Positions 8,699 through 18,203 are shown, counted from the first letter of the stretch. The stretch is 64,000 nucleotides of DNA from Streptomyces lydicus (GCF_000717345.1 NZ_JNZA01000003.1:186001-250000); one strand, 5' to 3'. The notes: a model not told the origin generated them from the sequence alone. Program-made: numbers and translations.

Positions 8699-9235
8699 CT
8701 ACGCCGATACGGCGTCGATCCGGGCCAAGGCGTCATCCGCGCCGTACGGCTGCAAATACGGCAGCCAGCGCGGGTCACGATGCCCCGTGCCGATGATCCG
8801 CCACGCCAGTCCTGACGGCGGGGCGGGCTGATGACGCAGCCGCCAGCCGATCTCGGCGACATGGCGGTCGGCCTTGACGTGGTTGCAGCGCCGGCAGGCG
8901 GCGACGACGTTCTCCCAGGTGTGCTGACCTCCGCGGCTGCGCGGGATGACGTGGTCGACGCTGGTTGCGACGCCACCGCAGTACATACAACGCCCGCCGT
9001 CACGCGCGAACAGCGCACGGCGGGTCAGGGGGACGGGGCCACGAAAGGGCACCCGCACGAACCGCTTCAAGCGGACCACGCTCGGAGCAGGAATGACTCG
9101 GGTCGCGCTGTGCATCAGGGCGCCGGATTCCTCAAGGCTGACGGCCTTCTCATTGAGGACGAGGATGAGCGCACGGTGGAGCGGTACGACGCCGAGCGGC
9201 TCGTACGACGCGTTGAGGACCAGGACATGCGGCAC
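8699..9235 (-). CDS. HNH endonuclease family protein
   Basis: A 178-residue protein starting at the GTG at 9235 (GGAGG 5 nt upstream). It opens with VPHVLVLNASYEPLGVV, the typical start of this widespread actinobacterial HNH family. The nuclease core shows CMYCG (Cys pair), SVDHVIPRSRGG (the DH of the first HNH strand), ENVVAACRRCNHVKADR (Asn and second Cys pair, then His). It is a stand-alone gene with no methylase or toxin partner. Its biological role in actinobacteria is not established. Confidence 0.87.
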   Translation of the reverse strand: MPHVLVLNASYEPLGVVPLHRALILVLNEKAVSLEESGALMHSATRVIPAPSVVRLKRFVRVPFRGPVPLTRRALFARDGGRCMYCGGVATSVDHVIPRSRGGQHTWENVVAACRRCNHVKADRHVAEIGWRLRHQPAPPSGLAWRIIGTGHRDPRWLPYLQPYGADDALARIDAVSA

Positions 9236-9526
9236 GGGTGCCTCCTTGTACGCCGGCGGCGCGTGGCTCGCGCCGGGACGATCTCTCCACAGTGTCCCCC
9301 GGTGCCTGGTCGGAGCGCCACCATGACCGAGTAACGGGCCGGAGGTGTTTTCCACCACACCCCGGTATCACCCTCCAGATACGGCTCATTCCGGCCGCCC
9401 GGGGACCTCCCGTCTCGAACATGGGCACGGACCGCCCTCGTTGCCCCGTTAGTGTGGTTGGTCTGCCCGGTCGCCGGGGCTCCCATTCCGGCCGGGCCTG
9501 GTGTGTCCCACACGGAAGGTTCGACT

Positions 9527-10609
9527 GTGTTCTGGTCCGCTTCGCCGGCCGCTGCCGCGCCCCTGAGCGCCGCAGCCGGTTCAACCGGCCCGACCTCGCT
9601 CGACGAGGCCACGGAGAAGGCCACCAACTTCGCCGACTGGGTGCAGCAGAACTGGGGGACGTGGCTCACGTCCGGCCTGCAGATCCTGCTGATCATCGTG
9701 ATCGCGGCGGTCCTCCGCCATGTGATCCGCCGCACGATCACCAAGCTCATCGAGCGGATGAACCGCACTGCGGCCGCCGCGCAGGGCACCGCGCTGGGCG
9801 GTCTGCTCGTCAACGCCGAGCGCCGGCGCCAGCGCTCCGAGGCCATCGGCTCGGTGCTGCGCAGCGTCGCCTCGTTCGTGATCATGGGTACGGCCGCGCT
9901 GACCGTGCTCTCCGTGCTCCAGATCAACCTGGCACCGCTGCTGGCCAGCGCCGGTGTGGCCGGTGTCGCGATCGGCTTCGGCGCCCGCAACCTCGTCACG
10001 GACTTCCTCTCCGGCGTCTTCATGATCCTGGAGGACCAGTACGGCGTCGGTGACGAGATCGACGCGGGGGTGGCCACCGGCACGGTCATAGAGGTCGGCC
10101 TGCGGGTCACCAAGCTGCGCGGACCGAACGGCGCGATCTGGTACATCCGCAACGGCGAGGTCAAGCGGATAGGCAACCTCAGCCAGGGCTGGTCGACCGC
10201 CGCGGTCGACGTGCTCCTCGCCGCCGACCAGGACCTGGAGCGCGCCCGCCAGACCATCACCACGGTCGGCGAGGAGATGTCCAAGTCCGAGCCGTGGAAC
10301 GAGCAGTTGTGGGAGCCGGTGGAGGTGCTGGGCCTGAGCGAGGTGCACCTGGAGACGGTGACCCTGAGCGTCGCGGCCCGGACGATGCCCGGCAAGGCGC
10401 CGGGCGTCGAACGGGAGCTGCGCTGGCGCATCAAGCGGGCGCTGGACGCCGCCGGGGTCCACCTGGCGCCGCGCCCGGCCCCCGAGGAGGAGGACGAGGC
10501 CGCCGCCGACCCCACGGCCGCCGTCGCCGCCCCCTCGGCCCTCAGCAACCCGACGTCGCCGCAGTCCCTGGCGTCGGATCCGCTCACGGCGCCGAAGATC
10601 GGGAAGTAG
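9527..10609 (+). CDS. Small-conductance mechanosensitive channel, MscS family
   Basis: A membrane channel that releases osmolytes on hypo-osmotic shock. The GTG at 9527 has GGAAGG upstream; longer starts lack a site. Hydrophobic spans lie near residues 35-55 and 100-135. The pore helix and start of the beta domain read ASAGVAGVAIGFGARNLVTDFLSG (as separate segments about 148-171), the hallmark of MscS TM3. The beta domain (GDEI, then the IEVGLRVTKLRGPNG block) and C-terminal alpha/beta domain follow. The last 45 residues are acidic and Ala/Pro-rich. It is followed by a strong terminator. Confidence 0.9.
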   Translation: MFWSASPAAAAPLSAAAGSTGPTSLDEATEKATNFADWVQQNWGTWLTSGLQILLIIVIAAVLRHVIRRTITKLIERMNRTAAAAQGTALGGLLVNAERRRQRSEAIGSVLRSVASFVIMGTAALTVLSVLQINLAPLLASAGVAGVAIGFGARNLVTDFLSGVFMILEDQYGVGDEIDAGVATGTVIEVGLRVTKLRGPNGAIWYIRNGEVKRIGNLSQGWSTAAVDVLLAADQDLERARQTITTVGEEMSKSEPWNEQLWEPVEVLGLSEVHLETVTLSVAARTMPGKAPGVERELRWRIKRALDAAGVHLAPRPAPEEEDEAAADPTAAVAAPSALSNPTSPQSLASDPLTAPKIGK

Positions 10610-10629
10610 CCGCCGGGCCCGGACCTTTC

Positions 10630-10671
10630 AGGGGAGGGGCGTACCGCTTGAACGCGGTACGCCCCTCCCCT
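10630..10671 (+). terminator. Strong intrinsic terminator after mscS-like gene
   Basis: AGGGGAGGGGCGTACCGC (10630-10647) and its exact complement at 10654-10671 form an 18-bp perfect stem with the loop TTGAAC. Confidence 0.85.
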
Positions 10672-10735
10672 TCGTCGTGCGTGGGGGCCGGTGGAGCGGG
10701 GCACCGGGCGCCGGCAACTCGCCCCGCGCAAACCA

Positions 10736-10795
10736 TTGACGCCGCCTTGAACGCCCGCTTACCTTCCTGTCATCGATTGGAAGGTTTCTTAACAG
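10736..10795 (+). promoter_or_regulatory. csn operon promoter and probable CsnR operator
   Basis: A -35 TTGACG (10736-10741) and a -10 TTACCT (10759-10764) are separated by 17 bp. Just downstream of the expected start point lies GGAAGGTTTCTTAACAG (10779-10795), an imperfect GGAA/TTTC dyad of the kind described for CsnR-controlled chitosanase and csn promoters. An operator at the start point would let the first gene product, a ROK repressor, control its own operon. Confidence 0.65.
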
Positions 10796-10838
10796 ATGCT
10801 GGTGGTCGTCCGGACCTCCGGTGAACGGGGTGACAGAC

Positions 10839-12035
10839 ATGGCCGGTGGGCAAGGAGCGCAGGGGACCCCTGGGACACCGCGGGTGTTGCGGGCCATGAA
10901 CGACCGCGCCGCGCTCGATCTTCTGGTGTCGCAGGGCCCGCTGACCCGTACGCAGATCGGCGAGCTGACCGGGCTGTCGAAGCCGACCGCCTCCCAGCTG
11001 CTGGCCCGGCTGGAGGCCGCGGGACTGGTGCGCACCACCGGGAACGTCACCGGACGGCCGGGGCCCAGTGCGCAGCTCTACGAGATCGACCCGGGCGCGG
11101 CGCACGTCGCGGCGCTGGCGGTCGACCAATTGGGCATCACCGCAGCCGTCGCCGATCTCACCGGGCAGGTGCTCGGTGAGGAGCGGGTCGACACCGACGC
11201 CGTGGGCGAGGACGTGCCGAACCGGACGGCGCGGCTGGTCGCCAGGGCCGTCGACGGGGCGCTGGCCAAGGCCGGTCTGGCGCGTGAGCGGCTGCACGGC
11301 GCGGTGATCGGCACCCCCGGCGCGCTGGACCCGCAGACCGGCCGGCTGCGCTACGCCCCGCACCTTCCCGGATGGCACTCGCGGGCGCTGAAGGAAGAGC
11401 TGGCGGAGGTCCTGGGCACGCCGATCACCATCGAGAACGATGTGAATCTGGCGGCGGTGGCCGAGCAGCACGACGGCGCGGCGCAGGACTTCGACGACTT
11501 CGTGCTGGTCTGGGCCGACGAGGGGGTCGGCGCCGCGATCGTGCTCGGCGGTCAACTGCTGCGCGGGGCCACCGGTGGCGCGGGCGAGATCGGCTACATG
11601 CCGCTGCCCGGCGCCCCGCTGGCCCGGGGCGGTGACCGCAGCGCCGCACAGCCGGACGCCGGCGGCGGCTTCCAGCGGCTGGTCGGCTCGCCGAGCGTGA
11701 TCGAACTGGCCCGGGAGTACGGGGCCCCGGACGTCCACACCGTCGAGGAGGCGCTGGAGCGTGGCGACGTACGGGAAGAGGTCGCCCGGCGGCTGGCCAC
11801 CGGGCTGGCGGCGGTGGTCGCGGTCGTCGACCCACGGCTGGTGGTGCTCTCCGGCGAGGTCCCGCAGGCCGGCGGGGAGGCACTGCGGGCCCTGGTCGAG
11901 GAGGAGTTCACCGGGCTCGCGCTGCCCCGGCCCACCCTGCGCCTCAGCGATATCGGCGGCAACCCGATCCTCATCGGCGCCCTGCGGACCGCGCTCGCGG
12001 ATGCGCGCGACGCGGTGTTCGACACCACGGGCTGA
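10839..12035 (+). CDS. csnR: ROK-family transcriptional repressor of chitosan-oligosaccharide genes
   Basis: An N-terminal winged helix (about residues 17-75; LTRTQIGELTGLSKPTASQLLARLEAAGLV) is followed by a ROK sugar-binding fold (GVVIGTPG-like VIGTPGALD, then NDVNLAAVAEQ and GATGGAGEIGYMPLPG). The cysteine zinc motif of sugar-kinase ROK proteins is missing, as in several ROK repressors. It heads an operon for an ABC importer, GH4 hydrolase and kinase, matching csnR-E-F-G-H-K of S. lividans/S. coelicolor. I prefer the ATG at 10839; in-frame GTGs at 10821 and 10830 are possible. Confidence 0.85.
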   Translation: MAGGQGAQGTPGTPRVLRAMNDRAALDLLVSQGPLTRTQIGELTGLSKPTASQLLARLEAAGLVRTTGNVTGRPGPSAQLYEIDPGAAHVAALAVDQLGITAAVADLTGQVLGEERVDTDAVGEDVPNRTARLVARAVDGALAKAGLARERLHGAVIGTPGALDPQTGRLRYAPHLPGWHSRALKEELAEVLGTPITIENDVNLAAVAEQHDGAAQDFDDFVLVWADEGVGAAIVLGGQLLRGATGGAGEIGYMPLPGAPLARGGDRSAAQPDAGGGFQRLVGSPSVIELAREYGAPDVHTVEEALERGDVREEVARRLATGLAAVVAVVDPRLVVLSGEVPQAGGEALRALVEEEFTGLALPRPTLRLSDIGGNPILIGALRTALADARDAVFDTTG

Positions 12036-12095
12036 GCCCGCGATTCCACGGCACCTCCACCTCACCGACTCCCCCTGCCGTAAAGGAAGTCCGCC

Positions 12096-13436
12096 ATGCC
12101 GATTTCGCGTCTGCGCCACCGGCTTTGGGCCGCGCTGGCCGGCGCCGGGCTGCTCGTATCGGGCTGTGCCAATCCCGGCGTGGGCAGCGACCGCGACGAT
12201 CCGACCGCACCGGTCACCCTCACCTTCTGGCACGGCTGGTCGACGCCGGGCGAGGTGAAGGCCCTCAACGACAGCGTCGCCCGTTTCGAGAAACGGCACC
12301 GCAACATCACGGTGAAGGTGGTCCCCAACGTCACCGACGAGACGATGAACCAGGCGCTGCGGGCCGGCGGGAGTGACGCGCCCGACGTGGTGTCGTCGTT
12401 CACCACCAACAATGTGGGGCAGTACTGCTCGTCGGGGATGTGGGCGGACCTCGACCCCTTCCTGAAGAAGACCGGGGTGGACAAGAAGCGTGTCTTCCCC
12501 AAAACCCTGCTGGATTACACGAGTTACCGGGGTCGGCAGTGTGCGCTGCCGCTGCTCGCGGACTCCTACGGCCTGTACTACAACAAGGACGCCTTCAAGA
12601 AGGCGGGCATCACCCGTCCGCCGCACACCATGTCCGAGCTGAAACGGGACGCCGTCAAACTCACCGAACGCACCGAGGACGGCACGTACCGGCGGGTGGG
12701 TTTCATGCCCGACTTCCGCCTCTACCAGAACAGTCCGGACCGGATGTTCGCCCAGTGGGGGCCGCGGTACTTCGACGCGCACGGCAAGGCACGGCTCGCC
12801 GAGGACCCGGCGAGCAAGCAGTTCTTCGCCACCGCCCGCGCACTCGTCGACGCACAGGGCGGCTACGGCGCGCTGGAGAAGTTCCGGACCACCTTCGGCG
12901 ACGAGATGTCCTCGCAGAACGCCTTCCTGACCCAGAAGCTGGCCATGCACATGGACGGTGAATGGCGCGGCCTGATGCTCAAGGACGCCAAGGCGCCGTT
13001 CCACTGGGACACCGCTCCGATGCCGGTGCCGGACGATCGGGCCGACACCTACGGCCGGGGCTATCTGACCGGCACGGTATTGGGCATCGCCCACAGCAGC
13101 CGCCACCAGAACGCAGCCTGGGAACTGGTGCGCTACCTGACCACGAACACCGATCAGGTGGTGCGGTTCGCCAATGCCATCCACAACGTGCCGTCCACCA
13201 AGGCGGCACTGAAATCGCCGAAGCTGGACGCCGATCCGACCTTCCGCACCTTCCTCGACATCGCACAGAACGCGCACAGCGTCGCGCTGCCGCCGTCCAC
13301 CAACGGCGGGCAGTACGTCACCGCGCTGCAGGACTTCTCCTATGCCGTGGAGGCCGGCAAGGTCCCCGACCTCGCCAAGGGCCTGCGCGGGCTCGACGCG
13401 CAGATCGACGCCGACAACCTCCAGTCCGAGAACTGA
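12096..13436 (+). CDS. csnE: ABC importer sugar-binding lipoprotein (chitosan oligosaccharides)
   Basis: A 446-residue extracellular binding protein. The lipobox LVSGC is at residues 21-25, after a basic signal start. The mature part opens with VTLTFWHGWSTPGE and carries the typical family 1 solute-binding elements (ALPLLADSYGLYYNKDAF and the late NGGQYVTALQDF segment). It sits first after csnR with a 60-bp gap and directly before two permease genes. By synteny with the csn operon the ligand is probably chitosan (glucosamine) oligosaccharides. No ATPase gene is in the operon; the shared MsiK-type ATPase usually serves such importers. Confidence 0.88.
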   Translation: MPISRLRHRLWAALAGAGLLVSGCANPGVGSDRDDPTAPVTLTFWHGWSTPGEVKALNDSVARFEKRHRNITVKVVPNVTDETMNQALRAGGSDAPDVVSSFTTNNVGQYCSSGMWADLDPFLKKTGVDKKRVFPKTLLDYTSYRGRQCALPLLADSYGLYYNKDAFKKAGITRPPHTMSELKRDAVKLTERTEDGTYRRVGFMPDFRLYQNSPDRMFAQWGPRYFDAHGKARLAEDPASKQFFATARALVDAQGGYGALEKFRTTFGDEMSSQNAFLTQKLAMHMDGEWRGLMLKDAKAPFHWDTAPMPVPDDRADTYGRGYLTGTVLGIAHSSRHQNAAWELVRYLTTNTDQVVRFANAIHNVPSTKAALKSPKLDADPTFRTFLDIAQNAHSVALPPSTNGGQYVTALQDFSYAVEAGKVPDLAKGLRGLDAQIDADNLQSEN

Positions 13437-13472
13437 CCCGCCGATGACCTCCGAGAGCTGACGGAGCACCCC

Positions 13473-14426
13473 ATGGCAACCACCACCCCCGCGCCGGCGC
13501 TGCGGCGCAAGCGCACCCGCGCGCGGCTGCGCACCCTCGGGTTCCTCTCCCCCTGGCTCATCGGCTTCTCGGTCTTCTTCGGCTATCCGCTGATCGCCAC
13601 CGTCTACTTCTCCTTCATGCACTACAACCAGATCCGGCCGCCCGCATTCGTGGGCCTGCGGAACTGGAGGTACGTCCTGACGCAGATGCCGCTGTTCGGC
13701 CCCGCGCTGTGGAACACGCTGTGGCTGGTCGTGGTGATGGTGGCGCTGCGGGTGGTCTTCGGCCTGGGCATCGGCATGCTCGTCACCAAGATCAAATCTG
13801 GCGCGGGATTCTTCCGCACGGCCTTCTACGTGCCGTATCTCGCACCCCCGGTGGCCGCCACCGTCGCCTTCGTCTTCCTGCTCAACCCCGGTACCGGCCC
13901 GGTCAACGAGATCCTCGGGGCGGTCGGCATCCCCGCCCCCTCGTGGTTCAACGACCCCGACTGGGCCAAGCCCTCGCTGGTGATGCTGTCGCTGTGGGGC
14001 ATCGGCGACCTGATGGTGATCTTCATGGCGTCGCTGCTGGACGTCCCCAAGGAGCAGTACGAGGCCGCCGAGCTGGACGGGGCCGGCGCCTGGGGGAAGT
14101 TCCGCTACGTCACCTGGCCGTCCATCACCCCGATCGTGATGTTCGCGGTGGTCACCGGTGTTGTCCAGACCATGCAGTACTACACCCAGGCGCTGGTCGC
14201 CGGGAAACTCGCCTCCGGTGTCTCCATCGGCCCGGGCACGGTGATCCAGCCCGGCTACCCGGACCACGCGACCCTCACCGTCCCCCAGCTCGTCTACTCG
14301 CTGGGCTTCCAGAACTTCAACACCGGCGCGGCGTGCGTGCTCTCCCTCGTGCTCTTCGCCCTGGCCATGGCCGTCACCACCCTGCTGATGCGCAAGCGCG
14401 CCGGCCTGCTCGCGGCGGAGGACTGA
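13473..14426 (+). CDS. csnF: ABC sugar importer permease (MalF type)
   Basis: A 317-residue inner membrane permease with six hydrophobic spans, beginning LSPWLIGFSVFFGYPLIATVY. The cytoplasmic EAA loop reads EAAELDGAGAWGKFRYVTWP (about residues 197-216), the docking site for the ATPase. It is preceded by GACGGAG and followed after 6 nt by the second permease. Together with csnE and csnG it forms the importer. Confidence 0.9.
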   Translation: MATTTPAPALRRKRTRARLRTLGFLSPWLIGFSVFFGYPLIATVYFSFMHYNQIRPPAFVGLRNWRYVLTQMPLFGPALWNTLWLVVVMVALRVVFGLGIGMLVTKIKSGAGFFRTAFYVPYLAPPVAATVAFVFLLNPGTGPVNEILGAVGIPAPSWFNDPDWAKPSLVMLSLWGIGDLMVIFMASLLDVPKEQYEAAELDGAGAWGKFRYVTWPSITPIVMFAVVTGVVQTMQYYTQALVAGKLASGVSIGPGTVIQPGYPDHATLTVPQLVYSLGFQNFNTGAACVLSLVLFALAMAVTTLLMRKRAGLLAAED

Positions 14427-14432
14427 TCCGGG

Positions 14433-15341
14433 ATGACCACCACGACGCTCACCACACGCCCCGCCCCGGCCCGTACCGGCGCCACCGGCGACCCGGCCGC
14501 CCGCGCCCGCGCCCGCCGCTCCCGTCTGCTGCACTGGATCGCCGTCCACACCGTCGCCGTGGCCGCCGCGCTCTTCTTCCTGCTGCCGTTCGTCTTCGTC
14601 TTCCTGACGTCCGTGATGAGCGACAACCAGGCGATGAGCGGCGAACTGTGGCCGCACGAGTGGCACTGGTCGAACTACCTCACCGTCTTCCGGACACCCG
14701 GCTTCCTGGACTGGTGGAAGAACTCGCTGCTGTACGCCGGGCTGGGCACCCTCCTCACCGTCTGCTCGGCCGTCCCCGTCGCCTACGCCCTCGCCAAGTT
14801 CCGCTTCCGGGGCCGCCGCACCGCGATGATCCTGGTCATCTCGACCATGATGCTGCCGCCGCAGGTGATCGTGATCCCGATGTATCTGGTCTGGGCCCAG
14901 CAACTGCACCTGGCGGGCTCGCTGTGGCCGCTGATCATCCCGATGGCGTTCGGCGACGCCTACTCCATCTTCCTGCTGCGGCAGTTCCTGCTGACGATCC
15001 CCCAGGAGTACCTGGAGTCGGCGAAGGTCGACGGCTGCGGGGAGCTGCGCACCCTGCTGAGGATCGTCGTGCCGATGGCCAGACCGGGCATCGCCGCCAT
15101 CGCCCTGTTCCAGTTCTTCTACTGCTGGAACGACTACTTCGGCCCGCAGATCTACGCGGCCCAGAACCCCGCCTCCTGGACGCTCTCCTACGGGCTGGAG
15201 TCCTTCAAGAGCGCGCACAGCGTCAACTGGAACCTCACCATGGCGGCGACGCTGCTGGTCATGGCGCCGGTCATCATCGTTTTCTTCCTCGCTCAGAAAG
15301 CCTTCGTCGAAGGCGTCACCCTCACCGGAGTAAAGGGCTGA
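14433..15341 (+). CDS. csnG: ABC sugar importer permease (MalG type)
   Basis: A 302-residue permease with an N-terminal Ala/Arg-rich tail (about 30 residues) and six hydrophobic spans. The EAA loop is ESAKVDGCGELRTLLRIVVP (about residues 196-215). FYCWNDYFGPQIY near the fifth span is typical of MalG-type subunits. It lies 6 nt after csnF and ends just before the GH4 gene, so transcription is continuous. Confidence 0.9.
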   Translation: MTTTTLTTRPAPARTGATGDPAARARARRSRLLHWIAVHTVAVAAALFFLLPFVFVFLTSVMSDNQAMSGELWPHEWHWSNYLTVFRTPGFLDWWKNSLLYAGLGTLLTVCSAVPVAYALAKFRFRGRRTAMILVISTMMLPPQVIVIPMYLVWAQQLHLAGSLWPLIIPMAFGDAYSIFLLRQFLLTIPQEYLESAKVDGCGELRTLLRIVVPMARPGIAAIALFQFFYCWNDYFGPQIYAAQNPASWTLSYGLESFKSAHSVNWNLTMAATLLVMAPVIIVFFLAQKAFVEGVTLTGVKG

Positions 15342-15347
15342 TCGCGC

Positions 15348-16640
15348 ATGCTGCCGTCTTCTGCAGGACGCCTCCCGCACCGCCGCGTCAAACTCGCCGT
15401 GGTCGGCGGCGGCTCGACCTACACCCCCGAGCTCATCGACGGCTTCGCGCGCCTGCGCGACGTCCTGCCGCTGGAGGAACTGGTCCTGATCGACCCGGCC
15501 CTGGACCGGCTGGAGATGGTGGGCGGGCTGGCCCGACGGATCTTCGCCAGGCAGGGCCACCCGGGAAGGATCTCCTGGACCGACGACCTCGACGCCGGTA
15601 TCGACGGCGCCGACGCCGTGTTGCTGCAACTGCGCATCGGCGGCCAGGCCGCCCGCAACCAGGACGAGACCTGGCCGCTGGAGTGCGGCTGCGTCGGCCA
15701 GGAGACCACCGGCGCGGGCGGCCTCGCCAAGGCGCTGCGCACCGTCCCCGTCGTCCTGGACATCGCCGAACGCGTCCGCCGCCGGAACCCCGACGCCTGG
15801 ATCGTCGACTTCACCAACCCCGTCGGCATCGTCACCCGCGCCCTGCTCACCCACGGGCACCGGGCCGTCGGCCTGTGCAATGTGGCGATCGGCTTCCAGC
15901 GCAAATTCGCCAAGCTGCTGGGCGTCGCCCCCGACCAGGTCGAGCTGGAGCACATCGGCCTCAACCACCTGACCTGGGAGCGGTCCGTACGCGTCGCCGG
16001 CGAGGACATCCTGCCCAAGCTGCTCGCCGAACACGGCGAGACGATCGCCGGCGACCTGCGTCTGCCGCGCACCCTCCTCGACCACCTCGGTACCGTCCCC
16101 TCCTACTACCTGCGCTACTACTACCAACACGACGCCGTCGTCGAGGAGTTGCGCAGCAAGCCCTCCCGTGCGGCGGAGGTCGCCGCCATCGAGCGGCAAC
16201 TCCTGAGCCTGTACGGCGACCCCGCGCTCGACGAGAAGCCGGAGCTGCTCTCCCGGCGCGGCGGCGCCTTCTACTCCGAGGCGGCCGTGGCACTCACCTC
16301 CTCCCTGCTGGGCGACACCGGCGACGTTCAGATCGTCAACACCCTCAACAACGGCACCCTCCCCTTCCTCCCCGACGACGCGGTGATCGAGGTCCCCGCG
16401 GCGGTGGACGCCGCCGGCCCCGCCCCCCTGCCCGTACGCCCCCTGGAGCCCCTGTACGCCGGACTGATCGCCAACGTCACCGCCTATGAACACCTGGCCC
16501 TGGAGGCGGCGTTGCGGGGCGGCCGGGAGCGGGTCTTCTCCGCCCTGCTCTCCCACCCGCTCATCGGCCAGATCGACTACGCCGACCGGCTCACGGACGA
16601 GCTGATCGCGCACAACCGGGAGCACCTCACGTGGGCCTGA
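15348..16640 (+). CDS. csnH: NAD-dependent GH4 family glycosidase
   Basis: A cytoplasmic hydrolase expected to cleave imported (possibly phosphorylated) disaccharides through the GH4 redox-elimination mechanism. The NAD-binding motif KLAVVGGGSTYTPEL is at residues 15-29, the metal ligand region at VGLCNVAIG (about 173-181) with the Cys, and the second ligand at HIGLNHLTW. Length (430 aa) is normal. The ATG at 15348 follows csnG closely. Its stop overlaps the GTG of the kinase gene, suggesting translational coupling and a joint pathway step. Confidence 0.88.
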   Translation: MLPSSAGRLPHRRVKLAVVGGGSTYTPELIDGFARLRDVLPLEELVLIDPALDRLEMVGGLARRIFARQGHPGRISWTDDLDAGIDGADAVLLQLRIGGQAARNQDETWPLECGCVGQETTGAGGLAKALRTVPVVLDIAERVRRRNPDAWIVDFTNPVGIVTRALLTHGHRAVGLCNVAIGFQRKFAKLLGVAPDQVELEHIGLNHLTWERSVRVAGEDILPKLLAEHGETIAGDLRLPRTLLDHLGTVPSYYLRYYYQHDAVVEELRSKPSRAAEVAAIERQLLSLYGDPALDEKPELLSRRGGAFYSEAAVALTSSLLGDTGDVQIVNTLNNGTLPFLPDDAVIEVPAAVDAAGPAPLPVRPLEPLYAGLIANVTAYEHLALEAALRGGRERVFSALLSHPLIGQIDYADRLTDELIAHNREHLTWA

Positions 16641-17653
16641 CCGGCACGGCGCTCGCCATCGACGCGGGCAACAGCAAGACCGACGTGGCCCTGGTGGGCG
16701 CGGACGGCAGCGTCCTCGGGACGGCGCGGGGCGGGGGCTTCCAGCCGCCGCTGGTGGGCGCCGCCCGCGCGGTCGACGTCCTGGCCCCCCTGGTGGAAGC
16801 CGCCCTCGACCGGGCCGGCCTGGGCGGCGCCGGCCCCGTCGACCGCCTCTCCGCCTTCCTCGCCAACGTCGACCTCTCCGCCGAGGAGACCGTCCTCACC
16901 GCGGAGATCACCGGCCGCGGCTGGGCCCGCTCGGTCGGCGTCCGCAACGACACCTTCGCGCTGCTGCGGGCCGGGCTGCCGGACGGCGGCGAGCCGGTCG
17001 GCGTCGCCGTGGTGTGCGGCGCCGGCATCAACTGCGCCGGTGTGGGCCATGACGGCGCCACCGCCCGCTTCCCCTCAATCGGCCGGATCTCCGGCGACTG
17101 GGGCGGTGGCTCCTTCCTCGCCGACGAGGCGCTGTGGTTCGCGGCCCGCGCCGAGGACGGCCGCGGCGAGGCCACCGAACTGGCCCGCGCCGTCCCGGCC
17201 CACTTCGGTCTGTCGACGATGCTGGAACTGATCGAGGCGCTCCATCTGCACGCCATTCCCGAACGCCGCCGCCATGAACTGGCGCCGCTGCTCTTCGCCG
17301 TGGCGGACTCCGGCGACCCGGTCGCCCGCGCCGTCGTCGCCCGCCAGGCCGAGGAGATCGCCCTGATGGCGACCGTCGCCCTGCGCCGCCTCGATCTCCT
17401 CACCGAGCCCACTCCCGTGATCCTCGGCGGCAGCGTCCTCGCCGCCCGTCACCCCCTCCTCCACGACCGCGTACTCCGCCTGCTGTCCGAACACGCTCCC
17501 AAAGCCGTACCGCACGTGGTGACCGCCCCGCCGGTCCTGGGCGCGGCCCTGGACACCCTGGACCGAGGAGCAGCGGACGAAGCGGCCTACGCCCGGCTGA
17601 GAGGAGCCTGGGAGCAGGGCCCATCCGGCCCCGAACCGCGGGACGTGCCCTAG
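16631..17653 (+). CDS. csnK: Sugar kinase of the N-acetylglucosamine kinase / BadF ATPase family
   Basis: A 340-residue member of the actin-like ATPase fold. The phosphate 1 loop AIDAGNSKTDVALVG is at residues 9-23, the phosphate 2 region at VAVVCGAGINCAGVG, and SGDWGGGSFLADEAL follows, as in GlcNAc and glucosamine kinases. The GTG start overlaps the csnH stop. It is the last gene of the csn operon and probably phosphorylates glucosamine or its oligomers after uptake. Its 3' end overlaps the convergent gene at 17650 by 4 bp. Confidence 0.87.
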   Translation: MGLTGTALAIDAGNSKTDVALVGADGSVLGTARGGGFQPPLVGAARAVDVLAPLVEAALDRAGLGGAGPVDRLSAFLANVDLSAEETVLTAEITGRGWARSVGVRNDTFALLRAGLPDGGEPVGVAVVCGAGINCAGVGHDGATARFPSIGRISGDWGGGSFLADEALWFAARAEDGRGEATELARAVPAHFGLSTMLELIEALHLHAIPERRRHELAPLLFAVADSGDPVARAVVARQAEEIALMATVALRRLDLLTEPTPVILGGSVLAARHPLLHDRVLRLLSEHAPKAVPHVVTAPPVLGAALDTLDRGAADEAAYARLRGAWEQGPSGPEPRDVP

Positions 17654-17976
17654 CCGATCCGCACGCTGTCCCCCCGCCGTGTCTCGATGCGTTCGCCCGG
17701 GGCCAGGAGGAGGGACGGGGGGTGGTCGGCGGGGGACGGGGGCGCGGTGGGGGGATGGTCCCGGTGGCGTTCCGTGACGATCGCGACGGGTTGGTCGGTG
17801 TCGTTGATGATCAGGGTGGCGGAGCCGTCGATGCGGTGGTCGAGCGGATAGCTGCCGGCCGGGTCGACGTACGTGGTGCCGCCGATGGTCAGGAATCCGC
17901 TGGCCGGGGGCTCCGGCGAGGTGGGAAGGCCGTTTCGGGGGTTGAGAGGGGCGAGGGTTTTCTGCCTGCGGCGCAT
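17650..17976 (-). CDS. Conserved small protein of unknown function
   Basis: 108 residues from an ATG with GGAGAA upstream. The N-terminus is basic and Pro-rich. The middle has alternating strands (FLTIGGTTYVDPAGSYPL, SATLIINDTDQPVAIVTE), suggesting a small beta domain. There are no cysteines and no membrane span. It converges on csnK with overlapping stops. I do not recognise a family. Confidence 0.55.
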   Translation of the reverse strand: MRRRQKTLAPLNPRNGLPTSPEPPASGFLTIGGTTYVDPAGSYPLDHRIDGSATLIINDTDQPVAIVTERHRDHPPTAPPSPADHPPSLLLAPGERIETRRGDSVRIG

Positions 17977-18203
17977 GGTGTTCTCCGATTCGTCGGGCGC
18001 GGGCGGGGCCCGCGCCCGTCGTGTGTCGTACTCGACTTCGTCACTGAGAGTAGTCGGAGAGGGGTGCCGTCGTCAGCGGCGCGCGGGATGACGGGGAGGG
18101 CGCTCGGCACGTCGAGCGCGCCCCCTGCTGACCGCCGGGCCCGGCCACCGCGCGGCAGGACGAGGCCGGCCGGCGCCCGCAGGCCGGACCAAGCCGGCCG
18201 GGC

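Noticed and set aside
8699..9235. HNH nuclease as a mobile intron or defence gene
   Set aside because: It is a common stand-alone family in actinobacteria, with no intron structure, methylase or defence neighbours.
10770..16625. A 1951-codon open frame on the minus strand opposite the csn operon
   Set aside because: It lies antisense to six well-supported genes; its Gly/Arg/Val/Gln-rich translation is the typical GC-driven shadow frame and shows no domain.
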